From Saprospiraceae bacterium (GTDB taxonomy: Bacteria; Bacteroidota; Bacteroidia; Chitinophagales; Saprospiraceae): DNA of 43,281 nucleotides. Every line of letters begins with the position of its first letter. Within the stretch, counting starts at the first letter, position 1. The stretch lies in assembly GCA_013002995.1 (NCBI GenBank), contig JABDLO010000127.1, positions 1 to 43,281 on the forward strand. The letters are read 5' to 3'. Below the pieces are notes generated by a model, which saw only the letters and a list, made by a program, of their open reading frames with translations, did not search any database and was not told the origin of the DNA. Below are positions 33,734 through 41,733 of the stretch, piece after piece. Position numbers and translations under genes: made by a program.

Positions 33734-34471
33734 ATGACCGATCCAATCAAGGAAGTAACACCATATAACGACGAGGAAAACAAGAAAGGACAAGTAACCA
33801 AAATGTTTAATAAGATAGCTCCGTACTATGACTATCTGAACAGGTTGCTTTCACTGGGCATTGATGTTATCTGGCGCAAAAAAGCCATAAAGACCCTGGT
33901 CCCCTATCAACCTCAATACATATTGGACATAGCTACAGGTACTGCTGATCTTGCCATTGAAGCGTATAAGTCGCTTAAACCTAAACATGTCACAGGCATG
34001 GACATTTCTTCTGAAATGATCAGAATTGGAGACAATAAACTTCTAAAAAAGAAATTACAAGATGTAATCACCCTTGAAATTGGGGATTCAGAAAATCTTA
34101 AATATGAGGATGGGCAATTTGATGCTGTCACAGCTGCATTTGGAGTAAGGAACTTTGGAAATCTTGAAAAGGGACTCATAGAAATGCACCGTGTTCTCAA
34201 GCAAGGTGGCAGGATTGTAATACTTGAATTTTCCAAACCGAAAGTATTTCCATTAAAACAGTTGTTCAATTTATACTTTAAAAATATTCTTCCCGTTATA
34301 GGAAAGATTAAATCAAAGGATCCGAAAGCATATCAATATCTATATGAATCGGTACAGGTATTCCCTGATTATGAGAACTTCATAAAAATTTTAAAGAAAA
34401 TCGGCTTTCATTCTACTGATTTTAAGCCTTTAAGTTTTGGTATATGCACCATATACACCGCATCAAAATAA
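33734..34471 (+). CDS. ubiE: Demethylmenaquinone methyltransferase
   Basis: 245 residues with the UbiE/MenG signatures. FNKIAPYYDYLNRLLSLGID is the family opening. ILDIATGTADLAIEA binds SAM (motif I). AAFGVRNF is the UbiE-specific segment, and YQYLYESVQVFPDYENF is near the C-terminus. It methylates demethylmenaquinone to menaquinone, the usual quinone of Bacteroidota, so menG is the better functional name. The gene overlaps porT by 28 bp, an arrangement I recall from other Bacteroidota. Confidence 0.96.
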   Translation: MTDPIKEVTPYNDEENKKGQVTKMFNKIAPYYDYLNRLLSLGIDVIWRKKAIKTLVPYQPQYILDIATGTADLAIEAYKSLKPKHVTGMDISSEMIRIGDNKLLKKKLQDVITLEIGDSENLKYEDGQFDAVTAAFGVRNFGNLEKGLIEMHRVLKQGGRIVILEFSKPKVFPLKQLFNLYFKNILPVIGKIKSKDPKAYQYLYESVQVFPDYENFIKILKKIGFHSTDFKPLSFGICTIYTASK

Positions 34472-35175
34472 TATTGATTTTTACCCTGATCATGGGATCA
34501 ATGGGTATACAGGAAGTTCATGGTCAGTGGATTGCAAAGGACAATTTCAATTACCTCGATTTCCAACGCAAGCCTTACTACTTTGGTATTACATTCGGAT
34601 TACACAATACAGGTTACCGGGTCAATCAATCCAGAGCTTTTATTAATAATGATAGCATCCGTATAGCAGAAGGAGCACCAGAAATTGGGATTGACTTACA
34701 CCTCATAGGTAATTTAAAGATTGGGGAGTACTTTGATTTTCGTGTCTTACCGGGTTTTTCATTTTCTAATAGAACTTTTGAATTTACAAGTGTCACTGCA
34801 CCCGACGAACAAGTAAAAAGAGAAACACTGGAATCTGTTTTTTTCGAAATGCCTTTTCATTTGAGATTTAAGAGTCAACCGTATAAGGACAAAAGAGCAT
34901 TTGTAGTAGGTGGGGTAAAATATACTTATGACCTTTCATCCAATTCTCAATCAAGGTTAAAGACTGATCTAATTAGAATATCGCCTCATGACTTTCAATA
35001 TGAAATCGGAGTGGGAATGCAATTCTTTTTCCCTTATTTCATCTTCTCTCCTGAGATAAAGTACAGTCGCGGACTGGGAAACATTCTACTGTATAACAAT
35101 GATCTTAACGAGGCAAGGGTATTGGAGCAAGTTGTTTCTGAAATTATTACAATCTCATTTCATTTTGAAGGTTAA
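34444..35175 (+). CDS. porT: PorT/SprT-type type IX secretion system outer-membrane protein
   Basis: 243 residues with a signal peptide (MHHIHRIKIILIFTLIMGS to HGQ), then an eight-stranded-barrel-like sequence (YYFGITFGLHNTGYRVNQS, YFDFRVLPGFSFSNRTFEF). The later motif FVVGGVKYTYDLSSN and FSPEIKYSRGLGNIL match the PorT family, and so does the position directly behind ubiE. PorT is needed for the type IX secretion system, which exports proteins with C-terminal sorting tags. The start lies within ubiE (28-bp overlap), and no later Met precedes the signal, so the overlap looks real. Its end overlaps the convergent acpH-like gene by 4 bp. Confidence 0.88.
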   Translation: MHHIHRIKIILIFTLIMGSMGIQEVHGQWIAKDNFNYLDFQRKPYYFGITFGLHNTGYRVNQSRAFINNDSIRIAEGAPEIGIDLHLIGNLKIGEYFDFRVLPGFSFSNRTFEFTSVTAPDEQVKRETLESVFFEMPFHLRFKSQPYKDKRAFVVGGVKYTYDLSSNSQSRLKTDLIRISPHDFQYEIGVGMQFFFPYFIFSPEIKYSRGLGNILLYNNDLNEARVLEQVVSEIITISFHFEG

Positions 35176-35753
35176 CAGGGACAATACACTTTTACAACCT
35201 CCATCATTTCAGGATAAAATTCTTTAAAGCAAATTTCAATTTCTGTATAATGATCCTGTAGATCTTCAACCGCCTTATCAATATTGGATTTAAATTTAAA
35301 TCTCTTCTTCATTCTACTGAATGTGTATTCTAGTCCTTCCATTGAAGTATAAGACCTGAGAAAATGCCCCGACACCATGTCATGTGTCATTTTTTGCAAC
35401 CTTTCAGGAAAAGTCTGTACATGTTCCATGAGCGTTGAATAAACCTCGGATTCAAATTCTTCAAAAGGTACATCTGAATAATTCGCCCAATTTTTATACA
35501 ACACATAATCAAAGTATACATCAACAATGACTGGAGAGTATTTACCTTGTGAAGGGTGAAGGATTTTGGTACATTTCCTGACAGAAGGATGTGTATCGGT
35601 GAAGGAATCAATCCTTCTATGCAAATTAACCCCTGTTTTTATTTCCGGAGTTAATAGGTGCAAATCTTTATTTTTAATAAAGTCACCAAGAAAATTTCCA
35701 CATAAAAGTCCATGTTCGGTGCAAGACAGATGCATGTGGGCAAGAAAATTCAT
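35172..35753 (-). CDS. Acyl-carrier-protein phosphodiesterase (AcpH-like)
   Basis: 193 residues. MNFLAHMHLS, GNFLGDFIK, and LHRRIDSFTDTHPSVRK with its Asp/His metal-binding residues are the AcpH family (HD-like fold). DVYFDYVLYKNW carries the next conserved Asp. The enzyme removes the 4'-phosphopantetheine arm from holo-ACP in E. coli; its importance in Bacteroidota is unclear. Length equals the E. coli protein. Monocistronic, converging with porT. Confidence 0.88.
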   Translation of the reverse strand: MNFLAHMHLSCTEHGLLCGNFLGDFIKNKDLHLLTPEIKTGVNLHRRIDSFTDTHPSVRKCTKILHPSQGKYSPVIVDVYFDYVLYKNWANYSDVPFEEFESEVYSTLMEHVQTFPERLQKMTHDMVSGHFLRSYTSMEGLEYTFSRMKKRFKFKSNIDKAVEDLQDHYTEIEICFKEFYPEMMEVVKVYCPC

Positions 35754-35911
35754 AATGCAATATTACATAATTGAAAATCAGTAAAGATCAAATGCCTTTA
35801 GAATCTTAACACATATCAAGATAAATTAAGTCATATAAGCAGTTGTATTTAAAGAAATTTTAATCTTTTTGAAATAAATGAACCTAAAGAGCTGATTATA
35901 ATAAAAATGTC

Positions 35912-35919
35912 TATTTTTG
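35912..35919 (+). promoter_or_regulatory. Candidate -7 box (TATTTTTG) of the TPR membrane protein gene
   Basis: Exact TAnnTTTG match 21 bp before the ATG at 35941. No well-spaced TTG upstream. Confidence 0.45.
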
Positions 35920-35940
35920 CCGAAATTTTGAGATTAGTCT

Positions 35941-36621
35941 ATGGCTAGAAGAAAGAAAAAACAGGTAAAAGACGAGACCATCGTGGATATAGTTGAAGCG
36001 AAGGAAACGGCACAAGATTACTTTGAAAGGAATAAAGTTTTAGTGCTCGCTATTGTAGGAGCATTAGTAGTAATTATCGGAGGATATCTATTCTACGACC
36101 TACTGGTAAAAACGCCTAATGAGGAATCTGCTAAAGAAGCAATGTATAGAGCTGAAGAGCAATTTGCAAGAGATTCATTTGCACTGGCACTCGAGAACCC
36201 GGGTGCTGGATTTGATGGATTTCTAGATATTATTGATAACTATCCGGGTACTTCTGCCTCAAATCTTGCTAAATATTATTCAGGCATAAGTTATTTAAAC
36301 CTGGGAAGGTATGAAGCTGCAATTGAGTTTTTGGAAGACTTTTCTCCAGGTGGGGAAGTAACTCCAATCATGAAATTTGGAGCACTTGGAGATGCATATT
36401 CAGAAACTGGTGATTTGGATAAAGCGCTTTCCATGTACAAAAAAGCTACTGATACAGATAACAGCTTTCTTACCCCATATTACTTAAAAAAATATGGACT
36501 GCTTGCTGAGAAGCAAGGAGATTCTGGAAGTGCTCAAAACGCTTACAATAGAATCAAAGATGAATACCCTGAAAGTGCTGAAGCTCAGGATATTGAAAAG
36601 TATATTGCCGGAGTGCAATAA
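35941..36621 (+). CDS. Inner-membrane-anchored TPR protein (YfgM-like layout)
   Basis: 226 residues. A short basic cytoplasmic segment (MARRKKKQVK) is followed by one membrane helix at 33-55, then TPR-like repeats (SNLAKYYSGISYLNLGRYEA, FGALGDAYSETGDLDKAL). The arrangement resembles YfgM of E. coli, which sits near the Sec translocon, but identity is low-complexity enough that I do not assign the name. The repeats would face the periplasm. A terminator follows, and ribH begins 91 bp downstream. Confidence 0.85.
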   Translation: MARRKKKQVKDETIVDIVEAKETAQDYFERNKVLVLAIVGALVVIIGGYLFYDLLVKTPNEESAKEAMYRAEEQFARDSFALALENPGAGFDGFLDIIDNYPGTSASNLAKYYSGISYLNLGRYEAAIEFLEDFSPGGEVTPIMKFGALGDAYSETGDLDKALSMYKKATDTDNSFLTPYYLKKYGLLAEKQGDSGSAQNAYNRIKDEYPESAEAQDIEKYIAGVQ

Positions 36622-36645
36622 TCACAGCAATACGAAAAAATATTT

Positions 36646-36683
36646 AATGGGCTTCTCAATGAACTGTGAGAAGCCCATTTTCT
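36646..36683 (+). terminator. Rho-independent terminator before ribH
   Basis: A 13-bp perfect stem, AATGGGCTTCTCA (36646-36658) with TGAGAAGCCCATT (36667-36679), 8-nt loop, then TTCTTTAT. The T-run is interrupted, so termination may be partial. Confidence 0.8.
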
Positions 36684-36712
36684 TTATACCTTATATCCAA
36701 TAATAAAATATC

Positions 36713-37231
36713 ATGGCAGCAAAGAAGAAAAACTTAGATAAATCCAATCTATCAGGCTTGTGCAATATGACAGATAAGTCTTTTGGTCTGGTCGTCTCAG
36801 AATGGAATGAAGAAATAACAGGCAGCCTTGAAAAAGGAGCCAGGAAGACTTTATTGAAACATGGTGTGAAAGAGGATAACATTCATGTCGTTTATGTTCC
36901 GGGATCTTTCGAGTTACCAATGGGTGCAAGGCTACTGGCCGGAAAAGAAAGAATGGATGCCGTCATCTGCATCGGTTGTGTAATAAAAGGAGAAACAAAA
37001 CACGATGAGTATATCAATAATGCTGTAGCGAGTGGGATCATGAGCCTTGGACTTGCATCCAGCAAACCCGTAATCTTTGGAGTACTTACTCCAAATGATT
37101 ACCAGCAAGCTAAAGATAGAGCCGGAGGAAAACATGGGAATAAAGGAGTGGAAGCAGCCCATACCGCCCTGAAAATGGTGAGCCTGGCCCACAACTTAAA
37201 AGAATCTGATTCTAAAATAGGTTTTAAATAA
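36713..37231 (+). CDS. ribH: 6,7-dimethyl-8-ribityllumazine synthase
   Basis: 172 residues. FGLVVSEWNEEITGSLEKGA binds substrate, VYVPGSFELPMGARLLA and IGCVIKGETKHDEYI (with the catalytic His) follow, and VIFGVLTPNDYQQAKDRAGG is the conserved C-terminal part. It condenses 5-amino-6-ribitylamino-uracil with dihydroxybutanone phosphate, the penultimate step of riboflavin synthesis. The other rib genes are not nearby and no FMN riboswitch is seen. An 8-bp gap separates it from the MBL-fold gene, so the two are co-transcribed. Confidence 0.96.
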   Translation: MAAKKKNLDKSNLSGLCNMTDKSFGLVVSEWNEEITGSLEKGARKTLLKHGVKEDNIHVVYVPGSFELPMGARLLAGKERMDAVICIGCVIKGETKHDEYINNAVASGIMSLGLASSKPVIFGVLTPNDYQQAKDRAGGKHGNKGVEAAHTALKMVSLAHNLKESDSKIGFK

Positions 37232-37238
37232 TAGAGAT

Positions 37239-38099
37239 ATGGTTAAGGTCTCAGTCATCAATACAGGATATTTTAAACTGGATGGTGGAGCAATGTTTGG
37301 TATAGTTCCTAAATCTATATGGTCAAGGATCAATCCTCCTGATGACAACAATCTATGTACATGGGCGATGAGATGCTTGTTGGTTGAAGATGGAAATAGA
37401 AAAATATTAATTGATACAGGTATCGGAAATAAACAAAGCGAAAAGTTCTTTTCCTTCTTTCAACCCCATGGCAATGAAGACTTGATGACATCTGTAACCC
37501 ACTTCATCAGTGCAGAAGAAATCACGGATGTATTGATCACACACTTCCACTTTGACCATGTAGGTGGTGCAGTCAGTTGTGATTCAAAAGGCAACTACTA
37601 CCCCACCTTCCCCAATGCAACATACTGGACAAATGAGCTACATTATAAGTGGGCTTATGATCCTAACGCACGTGAAGCTGCAAGTTTCTTAAAGGAAAAC
37701 TTTGTCCCTCTGAAAGACAGTGGTTTATTATCTATGATTGAGGTTGAAGATGGTGTGAGGTTTTCTGATCATATTACCTTAAGATTTTACAATGGTCATA
37801 CAGAAGCAATGATGGTTCCATTTATTGATCTTGGTGATGGCCGGACATTGGTCTACCCTGCCGATTTATTACCATCCTCAGGACACATTAGAATGCCCTA
37901 TGTAATGGCTTATGATATAAGGCCATTGGTTACCATTCAAGAAAAACAATCATTTTACGATATCATCACTGATAACAGGCATATTCTTTTCTTCGAGCAT
38001 GATCGCCAACATGAAACCGGAAAAGTAATAAAGAACGAAAAAGGGAGATTTGTCGCAGATTCATTAATGAGTCTGAAGGATCAACTCCATAACAATTAA
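37239..38099 (+). CDS. Metallo-beta-lactamase-fold hydrolase
   Basis: 286 residues, no signal peptide. The metal site is THFHFDHVGG with His102, His104, Asp106 and His107; NGHTEAMMV carries the next His and FFEHDRQ the last one. YFKLDGGAMFGIVPKSIW at the start and VYPADLLPSSGH in the middle resemble the AHL-lactonase-like MBL subgroup, though lactonase activity is not shown. It is cytoplasmic and probably co-transcribed with ribH and the 2H phosphoesterase gene. Confidence 0.9.
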   Translation: MVKVSVINTGYFKLDGGAMFGIVPKSIWSRINPPDDNNLCTWAMRCLLVEDGNRKILIDTGIGNKQSEKFFSFFQPHGNEDLMTSVTHFISAEEITDVLITHFHFDHVGGAVSCDSKGNYYPTFPNATYWTNELHYKWAYDPNAREAASFLKENFVPLKDSGLLSMIEVEDGVRFSDHITLRFYNGHTEAMMVPFIDLGDGRTLVYPADLLPSSGHIRMPYVMAYDIRPLVTIQEKQSFYDIITDNRHILFFEHDRQHETGKVIKNEKGRFVADSLMSLKDQLHNN

Positions 38100-38126
38100 T
38101 TCCTATGATCATGAATCACCGATAAT

Positions 38127-38651
38127 ATGAAAGACCATTCTCTGTTTTTCTTTGCCATCCCTCTTCCTGAAGACATCAGAGAAGAAATTCAAATTATCAC
38201 TGAAGAGATATCACTGAAATATGACACAAAGAAGGCCCTTTCTTCAGAACCTCATATTACCATCATTCCGCCTTTCTGGTATCCAGGCACTAAAGTTGAT
38301 ACTCTTAAAAATGTGATTAGTCATGTTTCTAAGTTCATTTGGGAATTTCCAATTCTCCTCAATGGGTATGACACATTTCCACGTAATGTATTGTTTATTC
38401 ATGTGGTTCCAAGCGATGAATTACAATCTTGCCATGACCAGACGTATAATTGTTTACCGCAGGATTTATACTATAAAGTAAAAAGGTATCCTGAATACAA
38501 TCCGCACATTACCATTGCTTTCAAAGACATCAGTGCTGAATCATTTGCTGAAGCTAAAAAGGAATATCTTACTAAAGAGTACCTAAGAGCTTTTAGTTTC
38601 AATGGGCTCGCCTTGTACCAACACAACGGTAAGACCTGGGACAGAAAATAA
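38127..38651 (+). CDS. 2H phosphoesterase (2'-5' RNA ligase superfamily)
   Basis: 174 residues with two HxT motifs: EPHITIIPPF (His43, Thr45) and NPHITIAFKD (His127, Thr129). These are the catalytic residues of the 2H fold, which opens cyclic nucleotide phosphates or processes 2'-5' RNA ends. Lies 28 bp after the MBL gene. The natural substrate is unknown. Confidence 0.9.
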   Translation: MKDHSLFFFAIPLPEDIREEIQIITEEISLKYDTKKALSSEPHITIIPPFWYPGTKVDTLKNVISHVSKFIWEFPILLNGYDTFPRNVLFIHVVPSDELQSCHDQTYNCLPQDLYYKVKRYPEYNPHITIAFKDISAESFAEAKKEYLTKEYLRAFSFNGLALYQHNGKTWDRK

Positions 38652-38705
38652 TTCATCTTTAAGAAGAAATTATATCTTTAAGGATGAATCAATTAAGCTT
38701 TACCA

Positions 38706-39179
38706 ATGGGAAAATTTTCAGTTGAAATTAAATGGGGTCTCATCTTCTTTGCGGTTGCCCTGGCATGGATGTACTTTGAAAAATTAATGGGATGGCACGG
38801 TGAAAAAATCGATCAACATGCGACGTATACCCTGCTATTTATGCCTATTGCCATTTTGATGTATGTACTTGCATTAAGAGAAAAGAAGGAAAAAAATGAT
38901 GGTATACTTTCCTGGAAGGAAGGATTTAAAGCTGGATTGGTTATAGCCCTTGTCGTAGCAGTACTCAGTCCATTGTCACAGTTCATTGTGCACAAAGTGA
39001 TTTCACCTGACTACTTCGACACAGTCATCAAGTATTCTGTAGATAATGGTTTTCTAACTCAGGAGCAAGCTGAGACCAACTTCAATCTCAAGAGCTATAT
39101 ATGGCAATCTGTAATTGGTGCAATCGGTGCAGGAGCGATTACATCAGCGATTGTAGCCATTTTTGTCAGAAATCGTTGA
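38706..39179 (+). CDS. DUF4199-type membrane protein
   Basis: 157 residues with about four hydrophobic segments (WGLIFFAVALAWMYF, YTLLFMPIAILMYVLAL, GLVIALVVAVLSPLSQFIV, SVIGAIGAGAITSAIVAIFV). The cytoplasmic turn REKKEKNDGILSWKEGFKAG, and VISPDYFDTVIKYSVDNG after the third helix, fit the Bacteroidota-specific DUF4199 family of unknown function. The stop abuts the convergent GTPase gene without a gap. Confidence 0.82.
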   Translation: MGKFSVEIKWGLIFFAVALAWMYFEKLMGWHGEKIDQHATYTLLFMPIAILMYVLALREKKEKNDGILSWKEGFKAGLVIALVVAVLSPLSQFIVHKVISPDYFDTVIKYSVDNGFLTQEQAETNFNLKSYIWQSVIGAIGAGAITSAIVAIFVRNR

Positions 39180-40517
39180 TCAGTTAAAGTGCTTGTTAAC
39201 GAAACTTTTCAAAACTCCTTCAAGGTTAGGGTACCCAATAGATTGAAGGTCATAGAACACCCTGGTTGAAGGTTTTTCAATTTTAATGACTCTATTGAGA
39301 TCAATAGGAGTTCCGATTACAACGGCATCACACTCCGTATTATTGATGGTCGATTCAAGATCTTTTAATTGTTGAGCACTATAACCCATTGCCGGAAGGA
39401 TGTTGCCTACTTCAGGATAAATTTCGAATGTTTCCTTCAATTTACCTTTCAGATATGGCCTGGGATCTATCATCTCCCTGGCACCATTTTTCATTGCAGC
39501 AACTGAACCAGCTCCTATCTTCATTCCACCATGTGTCAATGATGGCCCATCTTCTACCACCAGTACTTTTTTATCTCTTATAATAGAGGGGTCTGAAAGC
39601 CTGACTGGAGATGCAGCATCAATAATTGTTGCATCTGGATTAATGCGATGAATGGTATTGGTTACTAATTGAGTGGCTTCCAATGAAGCTGTGTCAACCT
39701 TATTAATAATGATGGCATCAGCAAGCCTCAGATTGACTTCACCTGGATAATAATTGAGTCCATGACCTGCCCTCAATGGATCGGCAAGAGTAATATAAAG
39801 ATCTGACTTATAAAATGAAAAATCATTGTTTCCTCCATCCCAAAGAATGACGTCACATCCATCAGGATCATTTTCTGCCGCTCTTAAAATATCTGCATAA
39901 TCAACTCCGGCATAGATCACATTACCCCTGACAATATGGGGCTCGTATTCTTCCATTTCTTCAATGGTACATTCATGTTTTTCAAGATCGCTCAATTCTG
40001 CATACCTTTGCACCCGCTGCTTGGCAAGGTCTCCATAAGGCATCGGGTGGCGGATGGCAACAACTTTCAATCCTGCTTCCATTAATACTTCAATGATCGC
40101 TCTTGAAGTCTGGCTTTTACCCACTCCTGTCCTGGTAGCACAAACACTAATGACTGGCTTAGCTGACTTGATCATAGTTGCATCTGGCCCTAACAGGATG
40201 AAATTAGCACCTGCAGCATTTACCCTGGAACTCAGTGACATTACATGATTATAGCTGACATCACTGTAGGAAAAAACTACAGCATGCACATCATGTTTTT
40301 CAATTAATGTCTCCAATTCAGATTCAGTAAAGATGGGAATCCCATCCGGGTAATTTTTACCTGCTAGTTCAGCAGGATATTTTCTTCCGTCGATATCCGG
40401 TATTTGGGCAGCAGTGAAAGCTACTACATTGTATCGATCATGGTCTCTGTATTTAGTATTAAAGTTGTGAAAGTCTCTCCCGGCTGCTCCCAGGATGATG
40501 ATGTTACTTTTGCTCAT
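39180..40517 (-). CDS. COG2403-type GTPase (related to cyclic 2,3-diphosphoglycerate synthetase)
   Basis: 445 residues. IIILGAAGRDFHNFN at the start is a Rossmann-like segment. CATRTGVGKSQTSR (126-139) is the P-loop with Lys134, DVILWDGGNNDFSF is a Walker-B-like region, and IIINKVD is a nucleotide-specificity motif. This combination marks the P-loop family that includes the archaeal cyclic 2,3-diphosphoglycerate synthetase. Most bacterial members have no known reaction, so I do not claim that product. GPSLTHGGMKIGAGSVAA is a strongly conserved-looking loop. 110 bp separate it from the toroid-protein gene upstream on the same strand. Confidence 0.85.
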   Translation of the reverse strand: MSKSNIIILGAAGRDFHNFNTKYRDHDRYNVVAFTAAQIPDIDGRKYPAELAGKNYPDGIPIFTESELETLIEKHDVHAVVFSYSDVSYNHVMSLSSRVNAAGANFILLGPDATMIKSAKPVISVCATRTGVGKSQTSRAIIEVLMEAGLKVVAIRHPMPYGDLAKQRVQRYAELSDLEKHECTIEEMEEYEPHIVRGNVIYAGVDYADILRAAENDPDGCDVILWDGGNNDFSFYKSDLYITLADPLRAGHGLNYYPGEVNLRLADAIIINKVDTASLEATQLVTNTIHRINPDATIIDAASPVRLSDPSIIRDKKVLVVEDGPSLTHGGMKIGAGSVAAMKNGAREMIDPRPYLKGKLKETFEIYPEVGNILPAMGYSAQQLKDLESTINNTECDAVVIGTPIDLNRVIKIEKPSTRVFYDLQSIGYPNLEGVLKSFVNKHFN

Positions 40518-40627
40518 ATCAATGATTGGTTAAGGTGTAAACTTATTTTATTGCATATGCAACGACCTCAAGGTATGAGAAAAAGAATATAGTGGGTATT
40601 GACTTTAATCAATGTCGATACTGATTA

Positions 40628-41596
40628 TTATTGAAGTTTGGAACTGTATTCCTTTAATACCCTGAGTACACGTAATGTATTCCATCTACTGGGCCTTCCT
40701 GCTTTTTCCATCACAAAATGAACCTTACCAGAATGATGGGCCTGCACGTTAAATGTTCCACTTTTGTTGATCTTACTCAACACCGACATTATCCCTTCCT
40801 TCATTCTGTCATCCCATGGAACATTTACAAGAGCGAAATAATCCAAAGCCCTCAACACATTATACTTCCACCTGGAAGGATGACATAATTTCAGAAAGTC
40901 TTTATGTATGATTTCGCCTGTATGATCAGACTTGAAAAGATTGTGAATCAATAGAAATTCAATGGATTGATCTCTACATTTTATTAAATAATCTTTTCGG
41001 TATTGATATCCTTTACTCAAATAAGAACTGATGCCTTCAAGAACAGAAATTGTGGTATGCATAGAACTATGCCTTGCACCTGAACGATTTAGTCGACAAT
41101 TGAATCCTCCATCTGGCATCCACTGATCAATCAGACAATCTACTACAGACTGAAGCCCTTCTTCTCCAGCTTCAAAGTAGGAAGCAAAATTGAGGAACAT
41201 CCCATTGATACACATATCGCTGACCTGTGTATTTCCGATCGGCAGAATACCCCCATCCGGCCCTTTTGTTTCAGTAATGGTCTTTTCTATTATGGAATTT
41301 ATTCTTGCATCCTTAACCGGCATGAGCTGGCATATATCCAATAAAGTATAATGTGTAGAAGTCCATTTAGGTTGGTAGTATTTTTCTCCCCATCCTCCAT
41401 CAGAATTTCTTGCATCCATAAAGGCCTTCCCCCACCCTTCCGTAAGGATTCTTTCCTGGAGGTCTGGTCTTTCTTCATTAAATAAATACTTGTGCACCTG
41501 GTACTGAATAGACACATCACCTTCTAATAACCAATCGATGACATCTTCTCTGATTGAAAACCTGGAGTATTGAGGCAATAACGATTTCACTTGCAT
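40628..41596 (-). CDS. Alpha/alpha-toroid protein (prenyltransferase/squalene-cyclase repeat family)
   Basis: 322 residues. Three DGG turns recur at ~48-residue spacing: NSDGGWG (65-71), GPDGGIL (112-118) and MPDGGFN (160-166). Each is followed by a helix with Trp or Leu, like the QW-type repeats of terpene cyclases and protein prenyltransferase beta subunits. The DCTAE-type or DxDD cyclase acid motif is not seen, so a catalytic cyclase role is doubtful. There is no signal peptide. No terpene genes lie nearby. Function unknown. Confidence 0.78.
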   Translation of the reverse strand: MQVKSLLPQYSRFSIREDVIDWLLEGDVSIQYQVHKYLFNEERPDLQERILTEGWGKAFMDARNSDGGWGEKYYQPKWTSTHYTLLDICQLMPVKDARINSIIEKTITETKGPDGGILPIGNTQVSDMCINGMFLNFASYFEAGEEGLQSVVDCLIDQWMPDGGFNCRLNRSGARHSSMHTTISVLEGISSYLSKGYQYRKDYLIKCRDQSIEFLLIHNLFKSDHTGEIIHKDFLKLCHPSRWKYNVLRALDYFALVNVPWDDRMKEGIMSVLSKINKSGTFNVQAHHSGKVHFVMEKAGRPSRWNTLRVLRVLKEYSSKLQ

Positions 41597-41733
41597 GATG
41601 TAACCTTATATTGCATGGATATTCTTTTAATTATTAATGGGTTGTGCTGACAATTCTCATTTCTATTTACAATTTTAGTCATTTACTTCTTGGATAAAAA
41701 AGAATAAAGTAACAGTGTTAAACCCTGTCTATT

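Noticed and set aside
39180-40517. Cyclic 2,3-diphosphoglycerate synthetase as the actual function
   Set aside because: Family relation only. That product is known from methanogenic archaea, and bacterial members are uncharacterised.
40628-41596. Active squalene or terpene cyclase
   Set aside because: No DxDD or DCTAE motif and only ~322 residues, half the length of squalene-hopene cyclase.
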